Of a stretch of 64,000 bases of DNA, positions 36,359 to 44,681 are shown one piece after another. This stretch comes from Ruegeria arenilitoris. GTDB lineage: Bacteria; Pseudomonadota; Alphaproteobacteria; Rhodobacterales; Rhodobacteraceae. The notes beneath the pieces are model-generated. The model ran no database searches, was not told the origin of the DNA, and saw only the letters and a program-made list of their open reading frames with translations. The translations under genes and the position numbers were made by a program. Numbering within the stretch: the first letter of the stretch is position 1; each line of letters starts with the position of its first letter. The DNA lies in NCBI RefSeq assembly GCF_013030985.1, contig NZ_WPYP01000004.1, positions 62,001 through 126,000 of the forward strand, given 5' to 3'.

Positions 36359-36454
36359 GGCGTTTTGCGATTTCGCTGACAAAACCTCATTGAAATGCGC
36401 GTTTGGCCGAAGGGAGAGGCAGCGCATTTCGGTTCTTTGTAAACGCAAAGCGCC
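36359..36454. repeat. 96-nt nested hairpin filling a convergent gap
   Basis: Three collinear stems nest within one element: an 11-bp outer stem (36359-36369 with 36444-36454, one G-T pair), a middle stem (ACAAAACC at 36379-36386 with GGTTCTTTGT at 36431-36440, one bulge) and a perfect 9-bp inner stem GAAATGCGC (36392-36400) / GCGCATTTC (36422-36430). It begins right after one stop codon and ends right before the other. There is no T-tract. It could be a bidirectional terminator, a repetitive palindrome or an RNA. Confidence 0.55.
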
Positions 36455-36799
36455 TTAGGCCTGACCCTCATCGCCGAAAAACGGCGTCATCTGCGCGACG
36501 ATCACCGCGTTTTCGTCCAACGCCCGCTGCATCAATGCCCGCTCGTCCGGGTCGATGTCATGGCCCTGTGCCTCACGCTCGGCCAGGGTGCCATAACCGG
36601 TGACATCCAGCGGCGCGGTATCGGCCTGTTTCAGAATGGCCACGGTTTCGCGCACGGCCTCGGCCTCGTCCACGCCGCTGGCGAAACACATCAGCGCCGC
36701 CCCGGTCGCGCCTTCGGGCAGGCCGTCGCCATCCTTGCGGCCGATCTGCACAAGCAGGGTATAAACCTGCTGACGAGAGGGTTTCTTTTGCTTTTCCAT
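36455..36799 (-). CDS. Conserved hypothetical protein
   Basis: I do not recognise a named domain in this 114-residue acidic cytoplasmic protein. It begins with a basic stretch (MEKQKKPSRQQVY), then a region with a possible amphipathic helix (GVDEAEAVRETVAILKQ) and an acidic C-terminus ending FFGDEGQA. The frame extends 36 codons upstream; the ATG at 36799 gives the more natural N-terminus, but neither start has a strong ribosome site. It is divergent from the cupin gene and convergent with the receptor-like gene. Confidence 0.5.
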   Translation of the reverse strand: MEKQKKPSRQQVYTLLVQIGRKDGDGLPEGATGAALMCFASGVDEAEAVRETVAILKQADTAPLDVTGYGTLAEREAQGHDIDPDERALMQRALDENAVIVAQMTPFFGDEGQA

Positions 36800-36905
36800 G
36801 TTGGGGGCCATAGCCGCGCGCCCGCGCCCGGTCAAGCCGTCGGCAATTGCAGGATGCCCCCGGTGCGTCCATAGTGCCCCGACATAGATCGCAAAGGATG
36901 CCTCC

Positions 36906-37241
36906 ATGCCCTATCCTGAATTCATCACCGACTTTCCAAGCCTCGACGTGCCCTTCCCCGAGGACGTGGTGCAATCAGCGGTGATCCGGTCGGATGCGGG
37001 GCTGGTGGCGTTCTTCACCTTCCTCACGGATTTCGAACTGCCCGCGCATTCGCACAAGGCGCAATGGGGCACGGTGATCGAGGGTGAGGTGGAACTGACC
37101 ATCGGGGATGAGACCAGGACCTTTCGCCCGGGCGACAGCTACTCGATCCCGTCCGGCGTCGAACATGGCGGCAAAATCAAGGCCGGAACGCGAGTGATTG
37201 ACGTGTTCGAGGAACCCGACCGCTATCCGGTCAAAGCGTAA
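36906..37241 (+). CDS. Small cupin-domain protein
   Basis: This 111-residue single-domain cupin carries the first metal motif with histidines in LPAHSHKAQWG and the second in GDSYSIPSGVEHGGKI. It is cytoplasmic, with no other domain. Such proteins may be dioxygenases, isomerases or binding proteins, and the sequence does not specify which. The gene stands alone; its 3' end abuts the terminator of the convergent dapD gene. Confidence 0.8.
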   Translation: MPYPEFITDFPSLDVPFPEDVVQSAVIRSDAGLVAFFTFLTDFELPAHSHKAQWGTVIEGEVELTIGDETRTFRPGDSYSIPSGVEHGGKIKAGTRVIDVFEEPDRYPVKA

Positions 37242-37242
37242 C

Positions 37243-37271
37243 AAAAAAGGCCGCAGCGCAATGCCGCGGCC
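37243..37271 (-). terminator. Rho-independent terminator of dapD
   Basis: On the minus strand GGCCGC and GCGGCC pair across 11 nt and are followed by TTTTTTG. It lies 23 bp past the dapD stop and immediately beyond the cupin stop. Confidence 0.85.
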
Positions 37272-37293
37272 CCTGATTTGATCTGCGGTCCGA

Positions 37294-38121
37294 TCAGTCG
37301 CGCAGCAGCTCGTTGATGCCGGTTTTCGAGCGGGTCTTTTCGTCCACCCGTTTCACGATCACGGCGCAGTACAGGCTGACGTTGTTCTTGGACGGCATCG
37401 AGCCGGCAACAACCACCGAATAGGGCGGCACTTCGCCATACATGACTTCGCCGGTTTCACGGTCGACGATCTTGGTCGACTTGCCGATGAACACGCCCAT
37501 GCCCAGAACCGAGCCTTCGCGGACGATGCAGCCCTCGACCACTTCGGAGCGTGCACCGATAAAGCAGTTGTCTTCGATGATGGTCGGACCGGCCTGCATC
37601 GGCTCCAGCACGCCGCCGATACCGACGCCACCCGACAGGTGCACGTTCTTGCCGATCTGTGCGCAGGAACCCACAGTGGCCCATGTGTCGACCATGGTGC
37701 CTTCGTCGACATAGGCGCCCAGGTTCACAAAAGACGGCATCAGCACCACGCCCGGGGCGATATAAGCCGACTTGCGGACAACACAATTCGGAACGGCGCG
37801 GAAACCGGCAGCCTGCCACTGGTTTTCACCCCAACCGGCAAACTTGCTGTCCACCTTGTCCCACCAGCCGCCAGCCTGAGGACCACCGTTCTGGATTTCC
37901 ATATCCTTGATGCGGAAGCCCAGCAGAACCGCTTTCTTGGCCCACTGGTTCACGTGCCAATCACCGCTTTCCAGCTTTTCGGCAACCCGCAGCGAGCCGC
38001 TGTCCAGCGCGTTCAGCGTATCTTCGATCGCTTCACGGGTCTCGCCGGAGGTGGCGGGGGTGATGGTGTCGCGCGCCTCCCAGGCGGCTTCGATGGCGGC
38101 TTCCAGTTGCGCGTTGGACAT
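37294..38121 (-). CDS. dapD: Tetrahydrodipicolinate N-succinyltransferase
   Basis: DapD transfers succinyl from succinyl-CoA to tetrahydrodipicolinate in the succinylase branch of lysine/DAP synthesis. The 275-residue protein has an N-terminal helical domain (1-100) and a left-handed parallel beta-helix made of hexapeptide repeats (about 105-230; [20 protein letters not shown] region, then [10 protein letters not shown] and [15 protein letters not shown]). Length equals the family norm. It is on the same strand as dapE but separated by four genes, and has its own terminator. Confidence 0.95.
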   Translation of the reverse strand: MSNAQLEAAIEAAWEARDTITPATSGETREAIEDTLNALDSGSLRVAEKLESGDWHVNQWAKKAVLLGFRIKDMEIQNGGPQAGGWWDKVDSKFAGWGENQWQAAGFRAVPNCVVRKSAYIAPGVVLMPSFVNLGAYVDEGTMVDTWATVGSCAQIGKNVHLSGGVGIGGVLEPMQAGPTIIEDNCFIGARSEVVEGCIVREGSVLGMGVFIGKSTKIVDRETGEVMYGEVPPYSVVVAGSMPSKNNVSLYCAVIVKRVDEKTRSKTGINELLRD

Positions 38122-38229
38122 GTGTGGGCTCCCTGCAGAATCTGTTCACGTTGGTGTTGCCTATACGCAAGCGAAGGACTGGCCGCAATGCGACGCTGAA
38201 CGCGCACTTTGCGGCTGTTTGCTGCGGTT

Positions 38230-39147
38230 TTATGCGCCCAGGGGGTCCGGAGAGATATTGCCGCCGCAGATCAGCACCGCCACCCGCTCGCCCGGTTCCG
38301 GCTGGTAGGCCCCCGAAAGCAGGGCTGCCAACGCCGTCGAACCTGCCGGTTCCACAAGGATTCGATGTGCTTGCCAAAGCAACTGCTGCGCCTCGGCAAT
38401 GGCCTCATCCCTCACCAGAACCGAAGCCATCCCCTGCGCCAGACCGAAACAGATCGAGCCAATCCGCCGCGCGCCCAGCGCGTTGGCGGCAATGCCCGAG
38501 ACGGCAACATCCACCGGCTCACCCGCCTGCAAGGCCGCGTTCAGCGCGCAGGAGGTCTCGGGTTCGACCGCCACAACCTTGCGCGCGCCCTGAAACCAGC
38601 CCAGCGCCCCGGCGATCAACCCACCACCGCCAACAGCGATCAGAACCGTATCGGCATTCAGTCCTTGCGCCTCCCACTCGGCAAAGCAGGTGCCCTGCCC
38701 GGCCACGGTGGCGGGTGCATCGTAGGCGTGGATCTGCATCGCGCCTGTCGCCTCTTCGTGCTGCTGCGCGCCGGTCAGCGCGTTGGCGTATTCGCCCGGC
38801 ACCACGCTCAGATCCGCACCAGTCTGTTCGATCAGGGCAATTTTGGACGGCCCTGCAATTTCCGGCACGAAGATTTTGGCCGGATAGCCCAAGGATCGCG
38901 CCGCATAGGCCGCCGCCGCACCGTGATTGCCGCCCGATGCGGCCACAACGCCCGCTTCGGGCACATCCAAACTCAGCAGCGTGTTGAACGCCCCGCGCGC
39001 CTTGAAACTGCCGGTGTGTTGCAAGTGTTCCAGCTTCATTTCGACCGGATATTCCAGCCCCAACGCACGGCTTTCCATTACCGGTGTCACCTGCGCGTAC
39101 CCGGTGATCCGATCGGCGGCTGCTGAAATATCGCTCTTCCAATTCAT
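38230..39147 (-). CDS. Threonine/serine dehydratase-like PLP enzyme
   Basis: The 305-residue fold-type II PLP enzyme has the PLP lysine 49 in HTGSFKARGAFN, the SGGNHG asparagine loop (AASGGNHGAAAAYAA), and the glycine-rich phosphate loop GGGGLIAG near 167. No C-terminal ACT regulatory domain is present, so it resembles catabolic threonine/serine dehydratases or serine racemase rather than biosynthetic IlvA. It is predicted to deaminate L-threonine or L-serine to a keto acid in the cytoplasm. Monocistronic; its start is 80 bp from the divergent LOG-family gene. Confidence 0.85.
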   Translation of the reverse strand: MNWKSDISAAADRITGYAQVTPVMESRALGLEYPVEMKLEHLQHTGSFKARGAFNTLLSLDVPEAGVVAASGGNHGAAAAYAARSLGYPAKIFVPEIAGPSKIALIEQTGADLSVVPGEYANALTGAQQHEEATGAMQIHAYDAPATVAGQGTCFAEWEAQGLNADTVLIAVGGGGLIAGALGWFQGARKVVAVEPETSCALNAALQAGEPVDVAVSGIAANALGARRIGSICFGLAQGMASVLVRDEAIAEAQQLLWQAHRILVEPAGSTALAALLSGAYQPEPGERVAVLICGGNISPDPLGA

Positions 39148-39226
39148 TGTTGTTCTTCCGTGACTGGCGCTCTGGCCGCGAACCCTATAGCTGTTTCAGG
39201 AACACGCAAGCAGGGAACCATCACCC

Positions 39227-40069
39227 ATGAGAGAAGACCGCCTCAGCCCTTTCCGCGACGCCCAGACCGACCGCTCGACCGCGAGCGAGGTTCCGGACAC
39301 GCCGCAGACACGCTCACCCGCGTATCGCCTTGCCTTTGCCGACGACGATTTCCTGTGCCGGGATGAGCTGCGCCCGGTACGCTTGCAGCTGGAACTGCTG
39401 AAGCCCGAGATGATCATGACCGAGCGTGAGATCACTTCGACCATCGTCATGTTCGGCGGGGCACGAATTCCGGAACCCGCGCAGAAACACACGGCCCGGA
39501 CGGATACGCTGGCGGGTCTTTCTAAATACTATGATGAGGCGCGCGAGTTCGCCCGGTTGATGACCGAGAAATCAAACCAGACCGGCTGTCGCGAAAACGT
39601 GATCGTCACCGGAGGCGGCCCTGGCGTGATGGAGGCCGGAAACCGCGGCGCACAGGATGCGGGCGGCTGTTCGATCGGTCTGAACATCGTGCTCCCGCAT
39701 GAGCAGGCGCCGAACGAATTCGTGACCCCGGACCTCAGCTTCAACTTCCACTATTTTGCCATTCGCAAGATGCACTTCCTGATGCGCGCCCGCGCCATCA
39801 CCATCTTCCCCGGCGGCTTCGGCACGATGGACGAGCTGTTCGAATCCCTCACCCTGATCCAGACCGGCCGGATGGAGCGTGTCCCCTTCCTGCTGTTCGG
39901 GCGCGCGTTTTGGGAAAAGGTCATCAACTGGGAGGCGCTGGCCGATGCGGGCACCATCTCGGACGAAGACCTCGACCTGTTCCGCTTTGTCGATACCGCG
40001 CAAGAGGCGGTCGACATCATCGAGAACTGGGAACCCGCCCCACCCCGCGACGAAATTCCGGGGCGCTGA
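39227..40069 (+). CDS. LOG-family (TIGR00730) nucleotide-binding protein
   Basis: This 280-residue protein has the two hallmark motifs GGGPGVMEAGNRG (129-141) and PGGFGTMDE (195-203) in a Rossmann-like fold. LOG-family enzymes of plants and bacteria are cytokinin riboside 5'-monophosphate phosphoribohydrolases or act on other nucleotides, and older annotation as lysine decarboxylase is a misnomer. The protein has an N-terminal extension of about 65 residues before the domain, common in Proteobacteria. It lies 3 bp upstream of the trans-sulfuration gene, so they may share a transcript. Confidence 0.88.
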   Translation: MREDRLSPFRDAQTDRSTASEVPDTPQTRSPAYRLAFADDDFLCRDELRPVRLQLELLKPEMIMTEREITSTIVMFGGARIPEPAQKHTARTDTLAGLSKYYDEAREFARLMTEKSNQTGCRENVIVTGGGPGVMEAGNRGAQDAGGCSIGLNIVLPHEQAPNEFVTPDLSFNFHYFAIRKMHFLMRARAITIFPGGFGTMDELFESLTLIQTGRMERVPFLLFGRAFWEKVINWEALADAGTISDEDLDLFRFVDTAQEAVDIIENWEPAPPRDEIPGR

Positions 40070-40072
40070 AGG

Positions 40073-41170
40073 ATGGCACCGAAAACCGGAGAGATGCTGC
40101 ATCTGCGCGGCAATACGTTGCACGCAGGTGACCCGGTGGCACTGCCGCTAACCCAAAGCAGCATGTTCCATCTGCCAGGCGCACCGGATGGTCTGCCCAC
40201 CTATGGTCGGGTCGACAATCCCACGTGGCAGCATCTGGAACACGTTCTGGCCCATCTGGAGGACGCGCCTTGCCTGACCTTCCCGTCGGGCATGGGGGCA
40301 ATCTCAGCGGCTTTGTTTGCCACCCTGAAAGCCGGATCGCGCCTGCTGATCCCGTCGGATGGGTATTACGTCACGCGAGTGTTGGCCGACCGGTTTCTGT
40401 CCGGGCTGGGTGTTTCGGTCACGGAACGCCCGACAACAACCTTCACCGAGGGTGGGTTTGACGGGTTTGATGTGGTTTTTGTCGAAAGCCCCTCGAACCC
40501 CGGGCTGGACATGTTGGACCTGCCGGCCATCGCCTCGGCTGTGCGCGCCGCCGGGGGCATCACGATTGCCGACAACACGACCCTGACACCCTTGGGCCAG
40601 CGCCCGCTGGATATGGGTATCGACGTAGTGGTGGCCTCGGACACCAAAGCCATGGGCGGGCATTCCGACCTGCTGATGGGCCATGTGGCCAGTCACAATG
40701 CACAGATCATGGAGCGGGTTGAAGAATGGCGGCGCGTCTCAGGCGCGATCCCCGGCCCGCATGAGGCATGGCTGCTGCATCGCGGGTTGGAAACACTGGA
40801 CGTGCGTTTCGACCGTATGTGTAGCTCGGCGCAGGTGCTGGCCGAACGACTGGCAGAGCATCCAGCAGTCAACGAAATCCGCTATCCCGGCCTGCCCGGC
40901 GACCCCTCACATACGCTGGCCAAGGCACAGACCGCACGGTTCGGGTTCCTGTTGTCGATCACGCTGGCGAGCGAGGACATGGCCGAGGCCTTCATCAACA
41001 CCTGCCCGATGCTGCGGCCCGCGACCTCATTTGGCGGCGTCCACAGCTCCGCCGAGCGCCGCGCGCGGTGGGGCGACGATGTCGACCCCGCCTTCATCCG
41101 CCTGTCGGTCGGATGCGAACCGGTGGAAGAGTTGTGGCAGGCGATCGAGGCCAGCCTGGACGCGCTGTGA
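40073..41170 (+). CDS. Trans-sulfuration PLP enzyme (cystathionine beta-/gamma-lyase family)
   Basis: The 365-residue fold-type I PLP enzyme of the Cys/Met metabolism family has FPSGMGAISAAL (PLP-phosphate region), FVESPSNPGLDMLDLPAI, the Asp in IADNTT, and the PLP lysine 192 in SDTKAMGGHSDLLMG. Members perform cystathionine beta-lyase, gamma-lyase, gamma-synthase or methionine gamma-lyase reactions; MetC-like cleavage is most plausible from the family layout, but I cannot settle it. It directly follows the LOG gene, and its stop abuts the convergent membrane-protein gene. Confidence 0.82.
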   Translation: MAPKTGEMLHLRGNTLHAGDPVALPLTQSSMFHLPGAPDGLPTYGRVDNPTWQHLEHVLAHLEDAPCLTFPSGMGAISAALFATLKAGSRLLIPSDGYYVTRVLADRFLSGLGVSVTERPTTTFTEGGFDGFDVVFVESPSNPGLDMLDLPAIASAVRAAGGITIADNTTLTPLGQRPLDMGIDVVVASDTKAMGGHSDLLMGHVASHNAQIMERVEEWRRVSGAIPGPHEAWLLHRGLETLDVRFDRMCSSAQVLAERLAEHPAVNEIRYPGLPGDPSHTLAKAQTARFGFLLSITLASEDMAEAFINTCPMLRPATSFGGVHSSAERRARWGDDVDPAFIRLSVGCEPVEELWQAIEASLDAL

Positions 41171-41554
41171 TTACTTCTTAGGATTGCGCAGTTCCTTGAA
41201 AACGTAGATCGGCAGCACCACGCTGGCGATCAGCGCCCCCAGCCAAACCAGAAGCGTTGCGGCCAGCAGGTTGGAAATCCCTCCAATCGTCAGCCCGTTG
41301 GTCACCAGATCGGTCACCAGCAAACCCACGAACGTCACGATCAGCGCGATGCCGCCCTTGATCGAGGGCGCTCTTTTCTCGCCCAGCTTCAGGATCAAAG
41401 GCTCGGCGATCCACTGCACCAGCGTAAAGACAACCACTACCACGATGAATGAGATCGGCCGGATTGCAAATTCCGGCAGCAAAATCGCAGCAAGCAGCAA
41501 CCCGATGGCATTCCCGGCCAGCAGAGCCAGGATGGACTTGAGTCTGCGCGTCAT
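41171..41554 (-). CDS. Four-helix membrane protein, phage-holin-superfamily-IV-like
   Basis: The 127-residue protein has four hydrophobic segments (about 8-28, 33-52, 68-88 and 97-117) separated by short charged loops, matching the 4-TMS holin superfamily IV / YvlD-type layout. These chromosomal proteins are not known to act as lysis holins, and no endolysin or phage gene is nearby. The ATG at 41554 follows a GGAG site; the 40-codon upstream extension is not family-like. Function unknown. Confidence 0.65.
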   Translation of the reverse strand: MTRRLKSILALLAGNAIGLLLAAILLPEFAIRPISFIVVVVVFTLVQWIAEPLILKLGEKRAPSIKGGIALIVTFVGLLVTDLVTNGLTIGGISNLLAATLLVWLGALIASVVLPIYVFKELRNPKK

Positions 41555-41703
41555 GGGAGTCTCCGTCAAAAGAACAATTCGAAACATGCATATGTTAACA
41601 GACTCGCAGAAATTTGCGAGCGGTTTCAAAAGCCTCTTCCTTTTGGCCCTTTGAAAACGCATGATAAAACCCATCCTGTTCAGCCCGACCCGCGAGAGGT
41701 GAG

Positions 41704-42621
41704 ATGAGCGACGATCCCTATTCCGCCCTTGGTGTCGCCAAAGACGCCAGCGATGCCGAGATCAAAAAGGCCTATCGGCGCATCGCCAAGGAATGCCACC
41801 CCGACCTAAAACCCGGCGATGCCGAGGCCGAAGCCAAGTTCAAGGCCGCTGCCGCTGCCTATGACCTGCTGAAAGACCCGGAAAAGCGGGGGCAGTACGA
41901 CCGGGGTGAGATCGACGCCTCGGGCCAGGAACGCCCCCAGCAGCAATATTACCGCGACTATGCCGAGGCCGCCGGAAACCCCTATCGCGGACGTCAGGCG
42001 GACCCGGACGATATGTCGGATATCTTCGCTGAGTTCATGCGGGGCCGCGGTGGGTACGGCCAGCGCACCCATGAATTCCACGCACCGGGGCACAATCGCG
42101 CCTACAGCCTGCAAATCAGCTTCTTGGACGCGGTGTTCGGCGCCAGCCAGAAATTGACGCTGCCCGATGGCGACCGGATCGAGGTGAAAATCCCCGCTGG
42201 CATCACCGACGGCCAGACCATCCGCCTGCGCGGCAAAGGCGATCCGGGCTTTGGTGAAGGCCCGCCGGGCGACGCGCTGGTCACGGTCTCGGTCGCGAAA
42301 CACCCGGTCTTTGACCGTCAGGGCGACGACATCCACATCACCCTGCCGATCACGATTGATGAGGCCGTTTTGGGCGGCAAAGTCCCCGCCCCTACCATCG
42401 ACGGCGGCGTCAATGTCAGCGTTCCGGCAGGCACCAGCAGCGGCAAGACCCTGCGCCTGCGTGGCAAGGGGGTCAAGAAACGGGGCTCAACCGAACGCGG
42501 CGATCAGCTGATCGAACTAACCATCACGATGCCTGACCAGATCGACGACGAGTTGAAGCAGTTTATGGAGACATGGCGCGATAACCACCGCTATGATCCG
42601 CGCAAAGGAATGCCGTCATGA
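41704..42621 (+). CDS. DnaJ-domain co-chaperone, CbpA-like (no zinc finger)
   Basis: In this 305-residue protein an N-terminal J domain (about 4-68) with HPD at 32-34 is followed by a short Gly/Arg-rich linker and the two C-terminal substrate-binding beta domains (about 118-290; GITDGQTIRLRGKGDPG and GTSSGKTLRLRGKGV). The CxxCxGxG zinc-finger repeats of DnaJ are absent, so this is a class II/CbpA-type partner of DnaK. It overlaps the next gene by 4 bp, and that gene looks like its modulator. Confidence 0.9.
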   Translation: MSDDPYSALGVAKDASDAEIKKAYRRIAKECHPDLKPGDAEAEAKFKAAAAAYDLLKDPEKRGQYDRGEIDASGQERPQQQYYRDYAEAAGNPYRGRQADPDDMSDIFAEFMRGRGGYGQRTHEFHAPGHNRAYSLQISFLDAVFGASQKLTLPDGDRIEVKIPAGITDGQTIRLRGKGDPGFGEGPPGDALVTVSVAKHPVFDRQGDDIHITLPITIDEAVLGGKVPAPTIDGGVNVSVPAGTSSGKTLRLRGKGVKKRGSTERGDQLIELTITMPDQIDDELKQFMETWRDNHRYDPRKGMPS

Positions 42622-42956
42622 GCCTGACCGAAGAGCAACTGATCGCAACCGTCACCCGCCTGACCTCGACCCGGCTGACCGAATACCTGGCCGCCGAGAT
42701 CGTGATCCCGGAACAAACGGATGAGGGTCTGGTTTATCACAGCCTCGATGTCGCACGTCTGGAACTGGCCTGCGAGCTGCATGACCAGTACGAGATGGAA
42801 CCGGATGCGCTGTCGATGATGATCTCTCTGATCGACCAGATGCACGGGTTACGCGCCGAACTGCGCGAAGTTCTGAACGCGGTCGAAGCGCAGCCCGACC
42901 CCATCCGCAAGCAACTGATCGAGGTCATCGGCACAGCGCGGTTCCGTCGCAGATAA
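42618..42956 (+). CDS. CbpM-like chaperone modulator
   Basis: This 112-residue helical protein starts 4 bp before the stop of the CbpA-like gene. Its length, early LTEEQLIATVTRLTSTRL segment and DVARLELACELHDQYEMEPDALSMMISLID resemble the MerR-like fold of CbpM, which binds the J domain and blocks its action on DnaK. Primary-sequence similarity in this family is modest, so the call combines pattern with operon context. Confidence 0.65.
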   Translation: MSLTEEQLIATVTRLTSTRLTEYLAAEIVIPEQTDEGLVYHSLDVARLELACELHDQYEMEPDALSMMISLIDQMHGLRAELREVLNAVEAQPDPIRKQLIEVIGTARFRRR

Positions 42957-42961
42957 CGGGC

Positions 42962-43007
42962 TTTTGGACTCAGGGTCTTTGCCGTAAAAGGCCCCCTTGA
43001 TCCAAAA
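42962..43007 (+). promoter_or_regulatory. Long imperfect hairpin just upstream of the U32 gene
   Basis: TTTTGGA (42962-42968) pairs with TCCAAAA (43001-43007); TCA pairs with TGA; GGGTCTTT (42973-42980) pairs with AAAGGCCC (42987-42994) with one G-T pair; the loop is six bases. It ends 6 bp before the U32 start codon, so if transcribed it would sit over the ribosome site. Confidence 0.45.
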
Positions 43008-43013
43008 CCCGGT

Positions 43014-44678
43014 ATGTCCATGACCCAGTCCAGATCCGAATTGCTGATGCCTGCGGGCAATCTGCGTAAGCTGAAACTCGCCATCCTCTACGGGGCGGAT
43101 GCGGTGTATCTGGGTACGCCGGATATGTCGCTGCGCACGAAATCCGAATTCTCGCTGGAAGAAGTGATCGAAGGGGTCGAGTTCTGTCACCAGCATGGGC
43201 GGCGCGCCTACCTGACGCTGAACCTGTTTTCGCACAACAAGGACATCCCGAAGCTGGACGAATACATCGACACGGTCCGCAAGGTGAAGCCCGACGGGCT
43301 GATCATCGCCGATCCCGGTGTGTTCCAATATGTGCGCGAGCGGGCACCCGAACTGCCGCTGCATATCTCGACCCAAGCCAATATCTGTTCCTGGCTGTCG
43401 GTGAAATTCTGGCAGGATCAGGGGGCCGAACTGGTGGTTCTGGCGCGCGAGGTTTCCTACCCTGAACTGGTCGAAATCCGCGAGAAATGCCCCGATATCA
43501 AGCTTGAAGCTTTTGTCCACGGTGCCATGTGCATGACCTATTCGGGCCGCTGCCTGCTGTCGAACTTCATGGCCGAGCGTGGCGCCAATCAGGGCAACTG
43601 TGCCAATTCCTGCCGCTGGAACTATGGTCTGAAACTGCGCCTGAAGGACGGCACGCATCAGGAACTCCGTATTACCGAGGAAAATGCCGACCTGTTCGAA
43701 TTTCTGCTGGAAGAAGGTTGCCGCCCCGGTGATCTGATGCCCATCGAAGAAGATGATCGCGGCTCGTATATCCTGAACTCGCGCGATCTGTGCATCATGC
43801 CGAAGCTGGATGAATACCTGAAGATCGGCGTCGATAGCCTCAAGGTCGAAGGGCGCGGCAAGTCGGAATATTATGCCGCCATCGTCGCCCGCGCCTATCG
43901 CATGGCCATCGACGATTATCACGCGGACCCTGAAAACTGGGACCCGAAGCCTTACATGCGCGAACTCGAAACCGTCGGGAACCGCGGCTATACGCTGGCC
44001 TTCCACGAAGGGCGGCTGACCAACTATTCCCACGATTACGAGCACACGGCATCCATCGCGCAATGGGAATATGCCGGGATCGTCACAGAAGTGACCGAAG
44101 GTGCGTTTCTGGTCGAAGTGAAGAACAAGCTGGAACCGGGTGACGTGCTGGATTTCGTCTCACCCATCTCGCGCGACACGGTTCTGCTGCGGGTCTATGA
44201 TTTCGAACGCGCCCATGACGGCGCGCGGCTGGACGTGGTGCATGGCAGCACGAAAACCGTCATCCGCCTGCCTTTCACCCTGTTCGATCACGAAGACATC
44301 GATGACTTGCGCGCCCGTTTCCCGGTCTACTCCGTGCTGCGCAAGGAACGCGCCCTGACCGACGAACACTGGAGCCGCATCCGCTTTGACAAGCTGGTAC
44401 AGGGTCTTGAAACCTCGGGGCGTGACAACCCCAACGCCTATGCCCGTCGCCGCGACGAACTGGTCGAAAAGATCGGAGAGGACGGCAACGAACGCCGCTT
44501 CAAGACCAACCGGATCGGCACCGAGGGCTGCTGCGGCAAAGGCTGCAACGGCTGTCTGATCTTCTGGCAGGATGAGAAATACGCGCTGGCCCGCGAGGTG
44601 CTTTCGAAACGCAAACAGGGCGAGCAACTCAGCCGCCGCGAAGCCACGGTGCTGAAGCTGCCTGATGAAGCCGTCTGA
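43014..44678 (+). CDS. Peptidase U32-family protein (tRNA/rRNA hydroxylation type)
   Basis: The 554-residue protein has the U32 TIM-barrel start LLMPAGNLRKLKLAILYGAD and the cysteine set Cys173, Cys180, Cys196 and Cys200 (HGAMCMTYSGRC, then GNCANSCRW), which probably holds an iron-sulfur cluster. A beta-barrel domain follows (about 350-430). Although named peptidases, characterised members (TrhP, RlhA) are prephenate-dependent RNA hydroxylation factors. The C-terminus carries an extra cysteine cluster GCCGKGCNGC near 505-514. No strong ribosome site is seen before the ATG, and a hairpin lies there. Confidence 0.82.
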   Translation: MSMTQSRSELLMPAGNLRKLKLAILYGADAVYLGTPDMSLRTKSEFSLEEVIEGVEFCHQHGRRAYLTLNLFSHNKDIPKLDEYIDTVRKVKPDGLIIADPGVFQYVRERAPELPLHISTQANICSWLSVKFWQDQGAELVVLAREVSYPELVEIREKCPDIKLEAFVHGAMCMTYSGRCLLSNFMAERGANQGNCANSCRWNYGLKLRLKDGTHQELRITEENADLFEFLLEEGCRPGDLMPIEEDDRGSYILNSRDLCIMPKLDEYLKIGVDSLKVEGRGKSEYYAAIVARAYRMAIDDYHADPENWDPKPYMRELETVGNRGYTLAFHEGRLTNYSHDYEHTASIAQWEYAGIVTEVTEGAFLVEVKNKLEPGDVLDFVSPISRDTVLLRVYDFERAHDGARLDVVHGSTKTVIRLPFTLFDHEDIDDLRARFPVYSVLRKERALTDEHWSRIRFDKLVQGLETSGRDNPNAYARRRDELVEKIGEDGNERRFKTNRIGTEGCCGKGCNGCLIFWQDEKYALAREVLSKRKQGEQLSRREATVLKLPDEAV

Positions 44679-44681
44679 CGT

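Noticed and set aside
41171-41554. Holin-like protein as evidence for a prophage
   Set aside because: No lysin, capsid, integrase or attachment repeats are nearby, and this superfamily is commonly chromosomal.
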